A stretch of DNA of 64,000 bases from Alteromonas sp. LOR (GCF_000753865.1 NZ_JQFW01000004.1:85860-149859); one strand, 5' to 3'; shown: positions 44,369 to 56,133, counted from the stretch's first letter. The notes: generated from the letters alone by a model not told the origin. Made by a program: numbers and translations.

Positions 44369-45313
44369 ATGCGTTCAGAAATTGAAAAGAGTTTACATGC
44401 TTTAGGAGAGAAAATTCTCGGCAAGGAGCACCAACTGAAACTGGCGCTGACCTGCTTACTTTCAAACGGACATTTGCTGATAGAAGATTTGCCAGGCATG
44501 GGGAAAACAACGCTATCACATGCGCTTTCTCAGGTGTTTGGTTTGCAGTACTCGCGTATTCAATTCACCTCCGATCTACTGCCTTCAGATATGCTCGGGG
44601 TTAACATTTTTCACAGCGGTGAAACCAACACCGATAAACAGTTTTCGTTTCGTCACGGCCCCATTTTTAGTCAAGTCGTTCTTGCCGATGAACTGAATAG
44701 AGCCAGCCCTAAAACACAAAGTGCGCTGCTAGAGGCAATGGAAGAACGTCAGGTGAGTATTGATGGGACGACTCACTCGCTGCCATCGCCGTTTTTTGTT
44801 ATTGCTACACAGAACCCCAGTTCACAGTCGGGCACCTATCCACTGCCAGAATCGCAGCTCGATAGATTTTTTATGCGTATATCCCTTGGTTACCCTCAGT
44901 GGGATGCAGAAAAGGCAATGCTAAAACAAACAAACTCAACAACTCCGCTTGAGCAAATCATTGATGAAACACGTTTAAAAGCCATGCAGCAGGAAGTGAA
45001 TAACATACACGCAAGTGATGCGCTTATTCATTATATCCTTATGTTGGTAAATGAAAGTCGCAACAACGGGGCTTATCCTAACCCGCTATCACCTAGAGCT
45101 AGCCGCGCTTTATTACAAGGCGCCAAGGCATGGGCGTTTATTTCAAACAAAGCCTTTGCCACGCCAGAAGATGTACAGGCTGTATTTATAGCGATAACGG
45201 CCCATCGTCTTTCATCATCACAACACAATGAGGGTGCAACCTTTGGTGACAATGCTACATCACTTTTATTGAGTAAGCAGTTACTCGAAAGTGTTGATCC
45301 TCTTGCTGCCTAA
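44369..45313 (+). CDS. MoxR-family AAA+ ATPase
   Basis: 314 residues: Walker A 'EDLPGMGKTTLSHAL', Walker B 'VVLADELNRASPKTQSALLE' and sensor 'FFVIATQNPSSQSGTYPLPE'. MoxR ATPases act as chaperones for the proteins encoded next to them. First gene of a three-gene operon with a DUF58 protein and a transglutaminase-like membrane protein. Confidence 0.93.
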   Translation: MRSEIEKSLHALGEKILGKEHQLKLALTCLLSNGHLLIEDLPGMGKTTLSHALSQVFGLQYSRIQFTSDLLPSDMLGVNIFHSGETNTDKQFSFRHGPIFSQVVLADELNRASPKTQSALLEAMEERQVSIDGTTHSLPSPFFVIATQNPSSQSGTYPLPESQLDRFFMRISLGYPQWDAEKAMLKQTNSTTPLEQIIDETRLKAMQQEVNNIHASDALIHYILMLVNESRNNGAYPNPLSPRASRALLQGAKAWAFISNKAFATPEDVQAVFIAITAHRLSSSQHNEGATFGDNATSLLLSKQLLESVDPLAA

Positions 45314-45328
45314 TAGAGCATTGTCGAC

Positions 45329-46513
45329 GTGATATCGATATTCAAACGAACTGTAAAACAGCGTTTTTCCCACCGTTGGTTATTCTTAGTCACGCGATGG
45401 TTAGACAAGCGTATCCCGCCCGCTTCTCAGCACCGTTTAACCATGAATAATATTTTTGTACTGCCTACCGGCTTTGGGTGGGCATTTATTATAATGTCTT
45501 TGTGTTTATTTTTACTCGGTACGAATTACCAAAACAATTTAATGGTTCTTCTTAGCTATATACTCTTGAGTGTCATGCTGCTTACATTGTTCTATACACA
45601 TCAAAATTTTGCGCGGTTAGCGGTAAAATCGACGCCGTTAGTGCCATTTCATTGCCATCAGTCAGGCACTTTTTATCTAGCGATTGTTCAACAGGATATG
45701 TCGGGTGGCAAAGACAATCTGAGCCAAGATACACAAAACAAACCGTGCAGAGGAAATATTGTGGCCAGCTGGTTTGGTCACAAAACCCAATATCCATTCA
45801 TTCTTGGTGCGACAGAGAACGGCGATGCTCACAATACAACACAGCGACTTCCCATTCCTATTACGCACAGAACCCGTGGCGTGTATAAGCTGCCAAGACT
45901 CACTCTGGCCTGCGACTTTCCACTTGGCCTATACAAATGCTGGACTCACCTCGATTTTAGCGCCGAGGTTGTGGTGTATGCTAAGCCCCTTAAAGGTGAG
46001 GTGATCAAGGTTACCGCTTCTAACGATGACTCAGAGCAAAACACAAACAATGCAGCAACGTCTGCTCAAAGTAGTTCAGACTTTCACAGTTTAACCGACT
46101 ATAAAGAAGGCCAACCTCTAAATCGAGTGGTATGGAAACAAGTTGCAAAAAATGGCGACTGGGTAGTAAAAGAATTTGCAGATCCAGTGCAGCTTAAGCA
46201 GTTGCTGTCTGTTGATGCAAACGTGGAAACAGAAACTGCCATAAGTCTGCTTACCTTTCAAGTATTGGAACAAAGTCAACAAGGCAACCATTTCGGGTTG
46301 AAATATCAGTCTATCGATATTGAACCTTCAAGCGGTGAGACACACACCCACCAATGCTTAACAGCGCTAGCTTGTTTGCGCAATATAAGCTCTCCCTTTG
46401 AAAACAATGCTAATATCAACAGAACTGGCGATAATGCCCAAGAGGCTAACCATGATAAAAAGACTAGCCAGGCTAAAAAGACTAGCAACACGAGTAAGGC
46501 TGCAAGGTTATGA
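45329..46513 (+). CDS. DUF58-family protein
   Basis: 394 residues starting with GTG. Two transmembrane helices near 45-85, then a cytoplasmic or periplasmic part with 'TRGVYKLPRLTLACDFPLGL' and the DUF58 core 'FHSLTDYKEGQPLNRVVWKQ' with 'WVVKEFADP'. The end is a charged low-complexity tail. It overlaps the next gene by 4 bp. The family always travels with MoxR; function unknown. Confidence 0.9.
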   Translation: MISIFKRTVKQRFSHRWLFLVTRWLDKRIPPASQHRLTMNNIFVLPTGFGWAFIIMSLCLFLLGTNYQNNLMVLLSYILLSVMLLTLFYTHQNFARLAVKSTPLVPFHCHQSGTFYLAIVQQDMSGGKDNLSQDTQNKPCRGNIVASWFGHKTQYPFILGATENGDAHNTTQRLPIPITHRTRGVYKLPRLTLACDFPLGLYKCWTHLDFSAEVVVYAKPLKGEVIKVTASNDDSEQNTNNAATSAQSSSDFHSLTDYKEGQPLNRVVWKQVAKNGDWVVKEFADPVQLKQLLSVDANVETETAISLLTFQVLEQSQQGNHFGLKYQSIDIEPSSGETHTHQCLTALACLRNISSPFENNANINRTGDNAQEANHDKKTSQAKKTSNTSKAARL

Positions 46514-48624
46514 TAGCTTTTCTTAAACGCCAGGGCGCATTCTTCAATCCGTCGCATTCAACTAGCAGACCTCTGTCATCTCATAGCCTCATGTCATCTC
46601 ACAAGTCCACCTCGTATCTGATGCTCGCCATTGCCTATGGCGTATTGCTTTTTACGCTCACCGATGAACTCATGGCGTGGGTGATAGTGTTAGGCATGTG
46701 CGCCCTAGTTGTGCGGGTGCTTGTATTTTTGAAAAGCAGTCAGCTGCCCCACTCTCGAACCATAAACCTTTTGGCGGTGCTATCGCTTTTTGCCCTAACC
46801 TGGTTTGGCTTCTCAATCGGCTTACTCAACAGCATGATAAATTTGCTGGCAGTGGCCTTTGCACTCAAACTCATATTGCTAGACAGTAAGCGAGATTTTC
46901 ACCTACTTTTTTGTACCAGCCTTTTCCTCATTGGCTGCGGATTTATTTCTGCGCTTAGCATGGTTGCATGGGTGGGATATCTTGGTGTGCTTATATTTTT
47001 ACTGCTTGCCCTAGCCTACTATCATGGCCCAGTTACGCCCTTTAGCAGTAGTGCAAAGTTTGTCGCTACTTTGGTCGTTCAAGCCATCCCCATCACTGCA
47101 CTACTTTTTTTGGTGATGCCACAATTGCCTCCCCTTTGGCAAATGCCCACGTCTAAATCTCAGCAAACGGGTCTTTCTGATACCGTCACGCCAGGCGACA
47201 TTGCGTCTTTAGCTAAATCATCAGACCTTGCCTTTACAGCCACGTTTCAGTCGAATGATGATATCCCGTTACCTCAACAGCGCTATTGGCGAGCGTTAGT
47301 TATGGAAGACTTTAATGGCAAAACATGGTCGATAAGCGACAGACGCAAGCAGGCAGAGCGTCAGCTGTCTTTATTGCAAAAAACACCACCTTTAACCCAG
47401 CTTTTAGCCTCTTCCCCCGCCAGCACCACCGCATATGAAATGATTGTTGAACCAACTAAGCAAAATTGGTTATTTTCATTAGCGCTGTCTGAGCCAGACA
47501 ATACAAAAAACACGATTTTTGTGAACGCGCAGTTTGACTACACGCTGCGCTCATCAACCCCCTTGATGAGTAAAAAATCGTTTTATTTTACCTATGTGCC
47601 GAGTGCCACGGTTGAGAATGCGGCTGGAGATTTCGAGCGTCAGTTAAACAGCCTGCTACCCGCAACAACGAACGAGGAAACTCGAGCGTGGGCATTGGCA
47701 TTAAAACAGCAGCATACATCACCTGCAGAATTAGCAAATGCCGTAATGAGCTACTTCAAAGAGCAAGGGTTTACTTACACCCTTGAACCAAACGCCATGC
47801 CCGTTGACGCCATAGACACATTCTTGTTTGAAGAGAAAGCGGGCTTTTGCGCTCACTATGCCAGTGCAATGACCTTTGCGCTTCGCGCTGCAGGCATTCC
47901 CGCTCGCATGGTTACCGGCTATCAAGGTGGCGAACAACTCGATGACAAGGTACTGCAAGTTAGACAATACGATGCTCACGCTTGGGTTGAGGCACTCATT
48001 GATGACAAATGGCAACGTTACGACCCCACAAGTATGGTTGCGCCGTCTCGCTTAAGCTTTGGGTTAGAGCAAGCGCTAGCTGATTTTGGCGAGAAAAGAA
48101 CAAGCGGTTTATTGGGCGACCTCAGTGAAGGTGCACTCTTTATGACCCTGCAAAACTGGATGAGACAAATGGATTACCAGTGGAGCAAATGGATTTTAGG
48201 CTTTGATGCCAATAAGCAAAAAGATTTACTGGAAGACTTGTTGGGCCAGATTACCACGAAAAAGCTGACTGCCGTTTTCCTTAGTAGTTTAAGTATTGTA
48301 GGAGTCATTTTGTTGGTGTACTTTTTTCCAGTAAAACGTCAATCCAACCTACCTAAACACCAACGAATTTATAGAAATGCTCTCGCCCTAGTTGAAAATC
48401 ACACAGGCGTTAATCGGCATCACTTATCTCCTCAGCAATACCTTAAGCAAGTAGACAGCTACTTAACACATGATACAAAAGCGTCGCTTCACTCTATGAC
48501 AGCACTTTTTAATGAAAGCGTATACAGTGCTGAAAGTGACAACCTTGATAAATCACATTTAACATCAATGATGAAACAGCACTTTGATACCGTGAAAAAA
48601 TCCCTTCGCCAGCAAAATGCTTAA
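46510..48624 (+). CDS. TgpA-like transglutaminase membrane protein (DUF3488)
   Basis: 704 residues. Five or six membrane helices in the first 200, a periplasmic transglutaminase-like core with Cys in 'EEKAGFCAHYASAMTFALRA', His in 'QYDAHAWVEALI' and Asp in 'WQRYDPTSMV', then one more helix (about 590-610) and a cytoplasmic C-terminal DUF4129-like part. This is the TgpA layout, thought to act on periplasmic proteins. Last gene of the MoxR operon; a terminator follows. Confidence 0.92.
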   Translation: MIAFLKRQGAFFNPSHSTSRPLSSHSLMSSHKSTSYLMLAIAYGVLLFTLTDELMAWVIVLGMCALVVRVLVFLKSSQLPHSRTINLLAVLSLFALTWFGFSIGLLNSMINLLAVAFALKLILLDSKRDFHLLFCTSLFLIGCGFISALSMVAWVGYLGVLIFLLLALAYYHGPVTPFSSSAKFVATLVVQAIPITALLFLVMPQLPPLWQMPTSKSQQTGLSDTVTPGDIASLAKSSDLAFTATFQSNDDIPLPQQRYWRALVMEDFNGKTWSISDRRKQAERQLSLLQKTPPLTQLLASSPASTTAYEMIVEPTKQNWLFSLALSEPDNTKNTIFVNAQFDYTLRSSTPLMSKKSFYFTYVPSATVENAAGDFERQLNSLLPATTNEETRAWALALKQQHTSPAELANAVMSYFKEQGFTYTLEPNAMPVDAIDTFLFEEKAGFCAHYASAMTFALRAAGIPARMVTGYQGGEQLDDKVLQVRQYDAHAWVEALIDDKWQRYDPTSMVAPSRLSFGLEQALADFGEKRTSGLLGDLSEGALFMTLQNWMRQMDYQWSKWILGFDANKQKDLLEDLLGQITTKKLTAVFLSSLSIVGVILLVYFFPVKRQSNLPKHQRIYRNALALVENHTGVNRHHLSPQQYLKQVDSYLTHDTKASLHSMTALFNESVYSAESDNLDKSHLTSMMKQHFDTVKKSLRQQNA

Positions 48625-48679
48625 ACTAGGCCCAAAATTCGTAAAGCGAAAATTAACACGCACTAAAATTAAGGCACAA

Positions 48680-48706
48680 AAAAGCCAGTCATAAAGACTG
48701 GCTTTT
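48680..48706. terminator. Bidirectional terminator between the MoxR operon and fusA
   Basis: AAAAGCCAGTC and GACTGGCTTTT pair around ATAAA. A run upstream and T run downstream allow use from both sides. Confidence 0.85.
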
Positions 48707-48750
48707 GATGTTATTGAAGCCACCGATAATAGGTGGGGGTAAAGCGCTAA

Positions 48751-50835
48751 TTACTTAGCGGCTTTACGTGCTTTCGCTTCTTCGATAACTTTGTCAGATA
48801 CGTTACCTGGACATGGAGCGTAGTGGCTGAATTCCATAGAGAACTGACCACGACCTGAAGTCATTGTACGTAGTGAACCGATGTAACCAAACATTTCTGA
48901 TAACGGTACGTCTGCTTTAATGCGAACGCCAGTTAAACCAGCTTCTTGGTCACTTAGCATACCACGACGACGGTTAAGGTCACCGATTACGTCACCAACG
49001 TGATCTTCCGGAGTAAATACGTCAACTTTCATGATTGGCTCAAGAAGTTGTGCACCTGCTTTTGGAATAGACTGACGGAATGCGCCTTTCGCTGCAATTT
49101 CAAATGCGATAGCAGATGAATCTACTGCGTGGAATCCACCGTCGTAAAGTTCAACTTCAACGTCTAGTACTGGGAAGCCGGCAAGAACACCTTCACCCAT
49201 CATTGACTTGAAGCCTTTCTCTACTGCAGGCCAGAATTCTTTAGGTACGTTACCACCAACAACTGTTGAGTTGAACGTAAAGCCAGAACCTTGCTCACCA
49301 GGCTTAATGCGGTAGTCAATTTTACCAAACTGACCAGAACCACCAGACTGTTTCTTGTGCGTGTAGCTATCTTCAACGGCTTGCGTGATAGTTTCACGGT
49401 AAGCAACCTGTGGCTGACCAACAATAAGGTCAACGCCGTAAGTACGCTTAAGAATGTCTACTTTGATATCTAAGTGAAGCTCACCCATACCTTTAAGGAT
49501 GGTTTCGCCTGAATCTTCATCAGTTTCAACTTGGAAAGACGGATCTTCTGCAATCATTTTACCGATAGCGATACCCATCTTCTCGTTTCCGCCTTTATCT
49601 TTAGGCTGAACAGCAATCGAGATTACTGGAGTTGGGAAAACCATTGGCTCAAGAGTTACTGGATCTTTAGGGTCGCACAACGTGTGACCAGTTTGAACGT
49701 TCTTCATACCAACGATAGCGATGATGTCACCCGCTTGAGCGCTAGATAGTTCAATACGTTCGTCAGCTTGCATTTCAACCATGCGGCCAACACGTTCAGT
49801 TTTACCTGTAAACGAGTTAAGGATGGTGTCACCCTTGTTCAGTTTACCAGAGTAAATACGTACGAATGTTAGTGCACCGAAACGGTCATCCATAATTTTG
49901 AATGCTAACGCTTTGAATGTTTCTTCTGGAGAAACAATCGCGTGCTTACCGTTTTCATTACCTTCTTCGTCCATTAGAGGCTGAGGGTCAACTTCTGTTG
50001 GAGATGGTAGGTAGTCAACAACAGCGTCAAGTACTAATTGAACACCTTTGTTTTTGAATGCTGAACCACAATACGTTGGGAAGAACGCAAGGTCACGAGT
50101 ACCTTTACGGATACAACGCTTGATATCTTCTACAGAAGGAGTTTCACCTTCCATGTACGCTTCCATTAGGTCATCGTCTTGCTCTACTGCAGTTTCGATA
50201 AGTTGCTCATGGTACTCTTCTAAAAGGTCTACCATGTCTTCTGGAACGTCTTTAATTTCGTAGTTTTCTGGAAGACCAGTGTCATCCCAAACGTATGCTT
50301 TCTTCTCAAGAACGTCTACAACACCAACGAAGTCATCTTCGATACCGATAGGTAACGTCATAACGAGTGGAACCGCACCAAGTACTTTACGTACTTGCTC
50401 TTTAACGCGGAAGAAATCAGCGCCCATACGGTCTAGTTTGTTAACGAAAATGATACGTGCAACTTCTGATTCGTTAGCATAACGCCAGTTAGTTTCTGAT
50501 TGTGGCTCAACACCACCAGAACCACAGAATACACCGATACCGCCGTCGAGTACTTTAAGTGAACGGTAAACTTCAACTGTGAAGTCAACGTGTCCAGGAG
50601 TATCGATAACGTTGAAACGGTGATCCTTCCAGAAACAGCTTACTGCTGCAGACTGGATAGTAATACCACGCTCGGCTTCTTGTTCCATGAAGTCGGTAGT
50701 AGATTCACCATCGTGAACCTCACCGGTTTTATGGATCTTACCAGTTAGCTTCAAAATACGTTCTGTTGTGGTAGTTTTACCCGCGTCTACGTGGGCGAAA
50801 ATACCAATGTTTCTGTAATGAGATAAGTCTGACAT
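48751..50835 (-). CDS. Translation elongation factor G (probably the second paralogue)
   Basis: 694 residues with GTPase motifs '[14 protein letters not shown]' (P loop), 'DTPGHVDFT' and '[10 protein letters not shown]', and the complete domain II-V set. It drives translocation, or, in some second paralogues, ribosome recycling. It is not in the rpsL-rpsG-fusA-tuf operon, and its length and isolation match the EF-G2 (fusA2) of marine gammaproteobacteria; the paralogue assignment is inferred. Codon use is strongly biased toward a few codons, which suggests high expression. Confidence 0.92.
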   Translation of the reverse strand: MSDLSHYRNIGIFAHVDAGKTTTTERILKLTGKIHKTGEVHDGESTTDFMEQEAERGITIQSAAVSCFWKDHRFNVIDTPGHVDFTVEVYRSLKVLDGGIGVFCGSGGVEPQSETNWRYANESEVARIIFVNKLDRMGADFFRVKEQVRKVLGAVPLVMTLPIGIEDDFVGVVDVLEKKAYVWDDTGLPENYEIKDVPEDMVDLLEEYHEQLIETAVEQDDDLMEAYMEGETPSVEDIKRCIRKGTRDLAFFPTYCGSAFKNKGVQLVLDAVVDYLPSPTEVDPQPLMDEEGNENGKHAIVSPEETFKALAFKIMDDRFGALTFVRIYSGKLNKGDTILNSFTGKTERVGRMVEMQADERIELSSAQAGDIIAIVGMKNVQTGHTLCDPKDPVTLEPMVFPTPVISIAVQPKDKGGNEKMGIAIGKMIAEDPSFQVETDEDSGETILKGMGELHLDIKVDILKRTYGVDLIVGQPQVAYRETITQAVEDSYTHKKQSGGSGQFGKIDYRIKPGEQGSGFTFNSTVVGGNVPKEFWPAVEKGFKSMMGEGVLAGFPVLDVEVELYDGGFHAVDSSAIAFEIAAKGAFRQSIPKAGAQLLEPIMKVDVFTPEDHVGDVIGDLNRRRGMLSDQEAGLTGVRIKADVPLSEMFGYIGSLRTMTSGRGQFSMEFSHYAPCPGNVSDKVIEEAKARKAAK

Positions 50836-51017
50836 TAGTTCACTTTCAATTGGTTCAGAGTAAAAAATCGGCTGGATTATAAGGATTTCTGTACCAAATT
50901 TATACCTTTTTTAGTACAAACCGATAAATCGGCTGCACGAAATCAAGCCACCATTAATTCTTTTTCTTTGAAATCAACAATTTAAAAACTGCTGACCTTT
51001 TCTTAAAAATAACAAAA

Positions 51018-52115
51018 TCACACCTCATCTTTTGAAGTGCGCACTATTGTTACTGTAACCTCATCTCTATCGTGGTAGAGATGCCTCACCTTGACCGAGA
51101 ACCCATCTTCCAATGCGTTCAATCGCGTCTTAATCAACGCTACAGCCTCTTCGACTGTCTCAAAGCGCCGTTTCATCGGGAGCTTTAAATTAAAAATTGC
51201 GTGTGTTGCCCAGTGCTTAACTAGCCAATCGCCCATTAACTTTGCTACCCGATCGGGTTGCTCTATCATATCACACACTAGTAAATCGACGCGACCAAAT
51301 TGTGGTTTATATGCAAAGCCGTCAACAGCATGGTGCTCAACCAGACCGGTTTGCATTAACGTATCGGCCACTAAACCGTTGTCAATGGCCTCCACATACA
51401 TACCCCGCTTAACAAGCTGATAAGTCCAGCCACCAGGACACGCGCCAAGGTCTACTGCTCGCCCGCCGGTGCGCAGTACTTTTTGTTGTTGCTCCGCACT
51501 CAACATATTAACCAGCGCGTCTTCAAGTTTCAGCGTGGAACGACTCGGGGCATCGCTTGGAAATTTAAGGCGGCATATACCCAAGTGATCTTTACTTGCA
51601 TGAGTTGGCAATGAATACCCGATATAACAGGTTTCAAAAGACTCAAAGAATATATGTAGCTTCGCTTTACCTGTGTTTTCTTTAGCGGTAAGCCAACCCG
51701 CCTTACGCAAAGCCTGACGCAGCGGCACAGTAAACTTCTTACAAAACTTAGCGAGGGTTTTACCGTCTTCCGTATCAGGGTATTCCACATCAATAGCGCC
51801 AAAAAGAGAAAACGGCTTTTCGATATCTTCAAGGCATTCTAATACTTGGCCTACTCGGTCTTCTTTTTCTATGTCTTCAAGTGAAGCAAGAACGGCGATA
51901 AGTTGGCGTGGAAATACCGTTTCTTTTACCGCGAATTGGCTAGCTGCTTGACCTAACTGCCCTTCATCGTATAAATGATACAGCACAAAGCCGCTGTTTT
52001 TCTTTGATACCGGATAGCCGTAAAGACCCACCTCACCGTAGCGAGTGGTCATTTCATTAGCGGTATCGTTTTCATATCCGGGCCGACAGTACGCCAGTAC
52101 GCTTTTATTACTCAT
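51018..52115 (-). CDS. rlmM: 23S rRNA (C2498) 2'-O-methyltransferase
   Basis: 365 residues. The N-terminal THUMP-like part ends around 180; the methyltransferase follows with the SAM loop 'AVDLGACPGGWTYQLVKRGM' and 'VDLLVCDMIEQP', and the catalytic Lys/Asp/Lys pattern in 'FNLKLPMKRR'. It modifies C2498 near the peptidyl-transferase centre. Together with the DUF423 and gcvA-like genes it reproduces the gcvA-ygdD-rlmM order of E. coli, with a hydrolase gene added. Confidence 0.93.
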   Translation of the reverse strand: MSNKSVLAYCRPGYENDTANEMTTRYGEVGLYGYPVSKKNSGFVLYHLYDEGQLGQAASQFAVKETVFPRQLIAVLASLEDIEKEDRVGQVLECLEDIEKPFSLFGAIDVEYPDTEDGKTLAKFCKKFTVPLRQALRKAGWLTAKENTGKAKLHIFFESFETCYIGYSLPTHASKDHLGICRLKFPSDAPSRSTLKLEDALVNMLSAEQQQKVLRTGGRAVDLGACPGGWTYQLVKRGMYVEAIDNGLVADTLMQTGLVEHHAVDGFAYKPQFGRVDLLVCDMIEQPDRVAKLMGDWLVKHWATHAIFNLKLPMKRRFETVEEAVALIKTRLNALEDGFSVKVRHLYHDRDEVTVTIVRTSKDEV

Positions 52116-52260
52116 TGCTCGTTTTTACCCATTGCTTATTTTCACCTATTAATAGCGCTTAGCCATTAATAGTATTTATCTGTTGCTAGTTTCTTATTTT
52201 TACACTTTTGATGCTTTTGCTAATCTGGCGTTTGCTTTTAAGCAGCAAGCCCAGCTTGTG

Positions 52261-52686
52261 TTATTTCTTGCCTTTAACCAAAGCGACAATAAGCAAAATC
52301 CAGCCAACGATAAAAAACACACCGCCTAGTGGTGTAATTGGCCCAAACCATTTAATGCCTGTTGTTGCTAACACATAAAGGCTACCGCTGAACAAAACAC
52401 AACCAATGACAAAACACCTGGCAACGCGGTTTGCCCATTTAGCAGATAACAGTGCGGCAAGGCCTGGTAAGCACAGCAGTGCAATGCCATGATACATCTG
52501 ATAGCGAACACCGGTTTCAAAGATGATTAGCTCACTTGGAGACAATACCGCTTTAAGTCCATGTGCAGCAAAAGCGCCTAGCACTACCGCTAAACCGGCA
52601 GCTACAGCGCCAATAATGATGTACACCTTAGCCACGGTAGTGTCCGCTTCTAAGTGAGATTTTATAACCGGCTCTGGGTTAGTCAT
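52261..52686 (-). CDS. DUF423-family inner membrane protein (YgdD-like)
   Basis: The start at 52686 has AGGA seven bases upstream and gives 141 residues. Four membrane helices; 'LGAFAAHGLKAVLSPSELII' and 'YQMYHGIALLCL' are the family signature. It overlaps the end of the hydrolase gene by 8 bp. Function unknown. Confidence 0.88.
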   Translation of the reverse strand: MTNPEPVIKSHLEADTTVAKVYIIIGAVAAGLAVVLGAFAAHGLKAVLSPSELIIFETGVRYQMYHGIALLCLPGLAALLSAKWANRVARCFVIGCVLFSGSLYVLATTGIKWFGPITPLGGVFFIVGWILLIVALVKGKK

Positions 52687-53374
52687 CCACCTGTCCTTGT
52701 AAAGTCTTAGTGATAAAGTCACATGCCATATCCACAGCCGCCTCTATATGAGCCTCTTGGGTAAATCCACTGATTTTTCGCGGTTTAAAGCTGTGATCGC
52801 CATCGGCGAGAAAAGTGATTTCGATAGATGGACACAAGGCATACTCCGCCACTTCGCTTTTAGTACCAAAGGTGTCTCTCTCCCCCTGCACAATGAGTAG
52901 CGGCTTGTTCACTGCTTGTAGATGGTCAGTACGGGTTTTCTCCGGTTTTCCCGGTGGATGAAAAGGATAGCCAAAGGCAATGGCCCCTTTTACTGATGGC
53001 ATGTCTTCTATGCTCATAGTTGCCATGCGCCCTCCCATAGACTTGCCCCCAATGAAAATCGGAAGCGAAGCGTGCTTATTCTCTGTATCGGTTTGTTTTA
53101 GCGCGCTGGTTTCAACACAGCTAGTTTCAATATGCGCCACTACGTCATGAAAGTGCTGAAGCAATTTTTCAGCTTTATCTGGAGGCCGGCGTTTACCTGT
53201 TTCTTTGATGGTTTGCATGTAGGGAAAGTTAAATAAAACCACATCAATATTTCGCTCTACAAAAAGCGCTGACATGGTCTGCATAAACTCGTGCTCTTTC
53301 CCTGCGCCAGCGCCATGGCCTAATATCAATTGAGCTATTGGAGAGCCTGAGCGTTTTATTTCAATATCAAACAT
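52679..53374 (-). CDS. Alpha/beta-hydrolase-fold protein (Tex30/KANL3-like)
   Basis: 231 residues. 'LILGHGAGAGKEHEFMQ' forms the oxyanion loop, 'IGGKSMGGRMAT' the nucleophile elbow with Ser, and 'LIVQGERDTFGT' with 'GDHSF' the acid and His. Substrate unknown. It sits between a gcvA-like regulator and a DUF423 gene, overlapping both by 8 bp, so it is part of that operon. Confidence 0.88.
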   Translation of the reverse strand: MFDIEIKRSGSPIAQLILGHGAGAGKEHEFMQTMSALFVERNIDVVLFNFPYMQTIKETGKRRPPDKAEKLLQHFHDVVAHIETSCVETSALKQTDTENKHASLPIFIGGKSMGGRMATMSIEDMPSVKGAIAFGYPFHPPGKPEKTRTDHLQAVNKPLLIVQGERDTFGTKSEVAEYALCPSIEITFLADGDHSFKPRKISGFTQEAHIEAAVDMACDFITKTLQGQVDD

Positions 53375-54266
53375 TGTCCATCTCCTCTTCTACCAGTGCG
53401 AGGATCCATTCTCTAAAAGCAGCAATTTTGCCAAGCTCTGCCTGCGTCTCTTCACATACCAGATAAAACGCATCTTTACTCTCAACGCGCTCTTCAAAAG
53501 GCATAACTAATCGCCCTGCCTCAATTTCTGGGCGCGCGAGTATAGTATTACCTAGCGCTATTCCCTGTCCCAGCGCAGCGGCTTGCAGCACTAACATTGA
53601 GTGGCTGAACACCGGCCCTTGATTTACATTCACCCCAAGTACATCCACGTGCTTTAACCAGTTTTTCCATGCGGCGCGGCTCATATCATGAAGCAGTACA
53701 TGGTGACGTAAGTCGGATAAAGTAGAAAGCGGCTTTGGCCCCTGAAATAACATGGGTGAGCAAAGTGGTGTTAAAAACTCACGATGAAGCTGGTCGGCCT
53801 GCAATCCAGTCCAGCGCCCTTTGCCATAATAGATAGCTACGTCAACATCGTCAGCCAAAAAGCCCTCGTCAAAATCAACGGCTTTTATACGCACATCAAT
53901 ATCTGGGTGCGCGAGGCTAAATTTACTAATACGGGGCACTAACCATTGACTGGCAAAACTTGGTGGCATTGCCACCGTAATTGCCCCCTTACTGCCCTTA
54001 GCAAGCAATCGCTCAGTAGCGTCTTGTAGGTGCTTAAAAATATCCTTTAACTCAAGAAAATAGGCCTGCCCCTCTTCAGTAAGAAGCAAAGTTCTATTGC
54101 GCCTGAGAAATAGTTTCATTGATAAGTATTCTTCAAGGGCTTTTATTTGATGGCTTACTGCTGCCTGCGTGACAAATAGTTCATCTGCAGCATTGGTAAA
54201 ACTCAGGTGTCGAGCTGCAGCCTCGAAGGCTTTTAGTGCATTTAGCGGGGGGAGACGTCGATGCAT
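53367..54266 (-). CDS. LysR-family regulator, GcvA-like
   Basis: 299 residues. The N-terminal helix-turn-helix 'LNALKAFEAAARHLSFTNAA' and 'DELFVTQAAVSHQIKALEEY' matches GcvA closely; the ligand-binding domain follows. GcvA regulates the glycine cleavage genes. The family and place in the DUF423-rlmM cluster support GcvA, but orthology is not certain. First gene of the run. Confidence 0.88.
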   Translation of the reverse strand: MHRRLPPLNALKAFEAAARHLSFTNAADELFVTQAAVSHQIKALEEYLSMKLFLRRNRTLLLTEEGQAYFLELKDIFKHLQDATERLLAKGSKGAITVAMPPSFASQWLVPRISKFSLAHPDIDVRIKAVDFDEGFLADDVDVAIYYGKGRWTGLQADQLHREFLTPLCSPMLFQGPKPLSTLSDLRHHVLLHDMSRAAWKNWLKHVDVLGVNVNQGPVFSHSMLVLQAAALGQGIALGNTILARPEIEAGRLVMPFEERVESKDAFYLVCEETQAELGKIAAFREWILALVEEEMDNV

Positions 54267-54483
54267 ACCGTATTCTTAATCCAATGTTACCTGTACATGA
54301 CAATAGCATTAGATAAACTAATGACAAGCCATACTTTTAATCGTTTTCACTCTTTACAAAAACTGACTACAATTTACTCGAAATTTGAAAAGAATCTTTA
54401 ATTTCAGTCTTTTATGATGTTTATTTGTTAACCGAATTAACAATTAAACACATTTTGTTAAATTATTTTTATTAGGTGTGAAA

Positions 54484-54792
54484 ATGAAAAAATTACTTCT
54501 TGCAAGTGTATCAGTTATGGCGTTTGTCAGCGCTGCTGCGAATGCTAACGTACAACCAGAAAAGATCAATCTTTCCTCTTTGATTAATACTGCAATGACC
54601 AATGTGAAAATGGCAGACGTATTACCAGCGAATGACGCGCACATTGTTGTTAAAAAGCAGTCTAAAGCAATACTATCTGAAGAAACTCAAATCTCGCTGC
54701 ACAACAGCTTGTTAGCATTTTATAACGATGCAGAGTCTAAAGTTGAAGAGTCTAAAGGTAATAAGTTAACTGACGTCGCAAACGGCGAATAA
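54484..54792 (+). CDS. Small exported protein of unknown function
   Basis: 102 residues. The ATG at 54484 has AGG seven bases upstream; a GTG at 54478 is also in frame. A clean signal peptide 'KKLLLASVSVMAFVSAAANA' ends in an ANA cleavage site. The mature part is short, helical and charged, without cysteines. No family recognised. The upstream 210 bp are AT-rich. Confidence 0.65.
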   Translation: MKKLLLASVSVMAFVSAAANANVQPEKINLSSLINTAMTNVKMADVLPANDAHIVVKKQSKAILSEETQISLHNSLLAFYNDAESKVEESKGNKLTDVANGE

Positions 54793-54814
54793 CACCTCTT
54801 CACACCTGATCCGG

Positions 54815-54837
54815 ATGCCGGTGTAATTCACCGGCAT
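54815..54837. repeat. Hairpin ATGCCGGTG-TAATT-CACCGGCAT
   Basis: A perfect 9-bp GC-rich stem between the small exported gene and convergent kdsA, with no T run. It may be a terminator of a weak kind or a REP-like element. Confidence 0.5.
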
Positions 54838-54871
54838 ACGTCATCAGCCTACCCCCAAATTACTTACCCCA

Positions 54872-55747
<876 letters not shown>

Positions 55748-56119
55748 CTAGAAAAGTGGTTGCTTGGTGACCGCAACCATTGCCGTTGCCATAAGCACAG
55801 CCAATGCTGCTATGAAAAAGCCCCAGCGGCCTGCAGCCGTTTTTGCTTTTTTAAGCGCAAACAAACCAAACACGATGTACAGAACAACGCCAAATAGTTT
55901 GAAGGTGAGCCATGCATTAACAAACGGGTATTGAGATAAAATGACACAGAGCCACAGCGCACTGCCAAGCAATATGGTATCAATAATATGAGGTAAGATT
56001 TTTATCCACTTTTTGGCCAATACGGTGGCATCAAATTGCGCCCACACAAACCGAAAGATAAAGAAAAGAATGCTTAGCACTACTGCGGTTAAGTGGAGGT
56101 GTTTCGCCATCATGTACAT
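55748..56119 (-). CDS. SirB2-family membrane protein
   Basis: 123 residues with four membrane helices; 'KHLHLTAVVLSILFFIFRF' at the start and the sequence around 'KILPHIIDTILLGSALWLCV' fit the SirB2 family. It occupies the sirB2 place between prmC and kdsA. Function unknown. Confidence 0.88.
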   Translation of the reverse strand: MYMMAKHLHLTAVVLSILFFIFRFVWAQFDATVLAKKWIKILPHIIDTILLGSALWLCVILSQYPFVNAWLTFKLFGVVLYIVFGLFALKKAKTAAGRWGFFIAALAVLMATAMVAVTKQPLF

Positions 56120-56133
56120 ATTGAATATTCCTG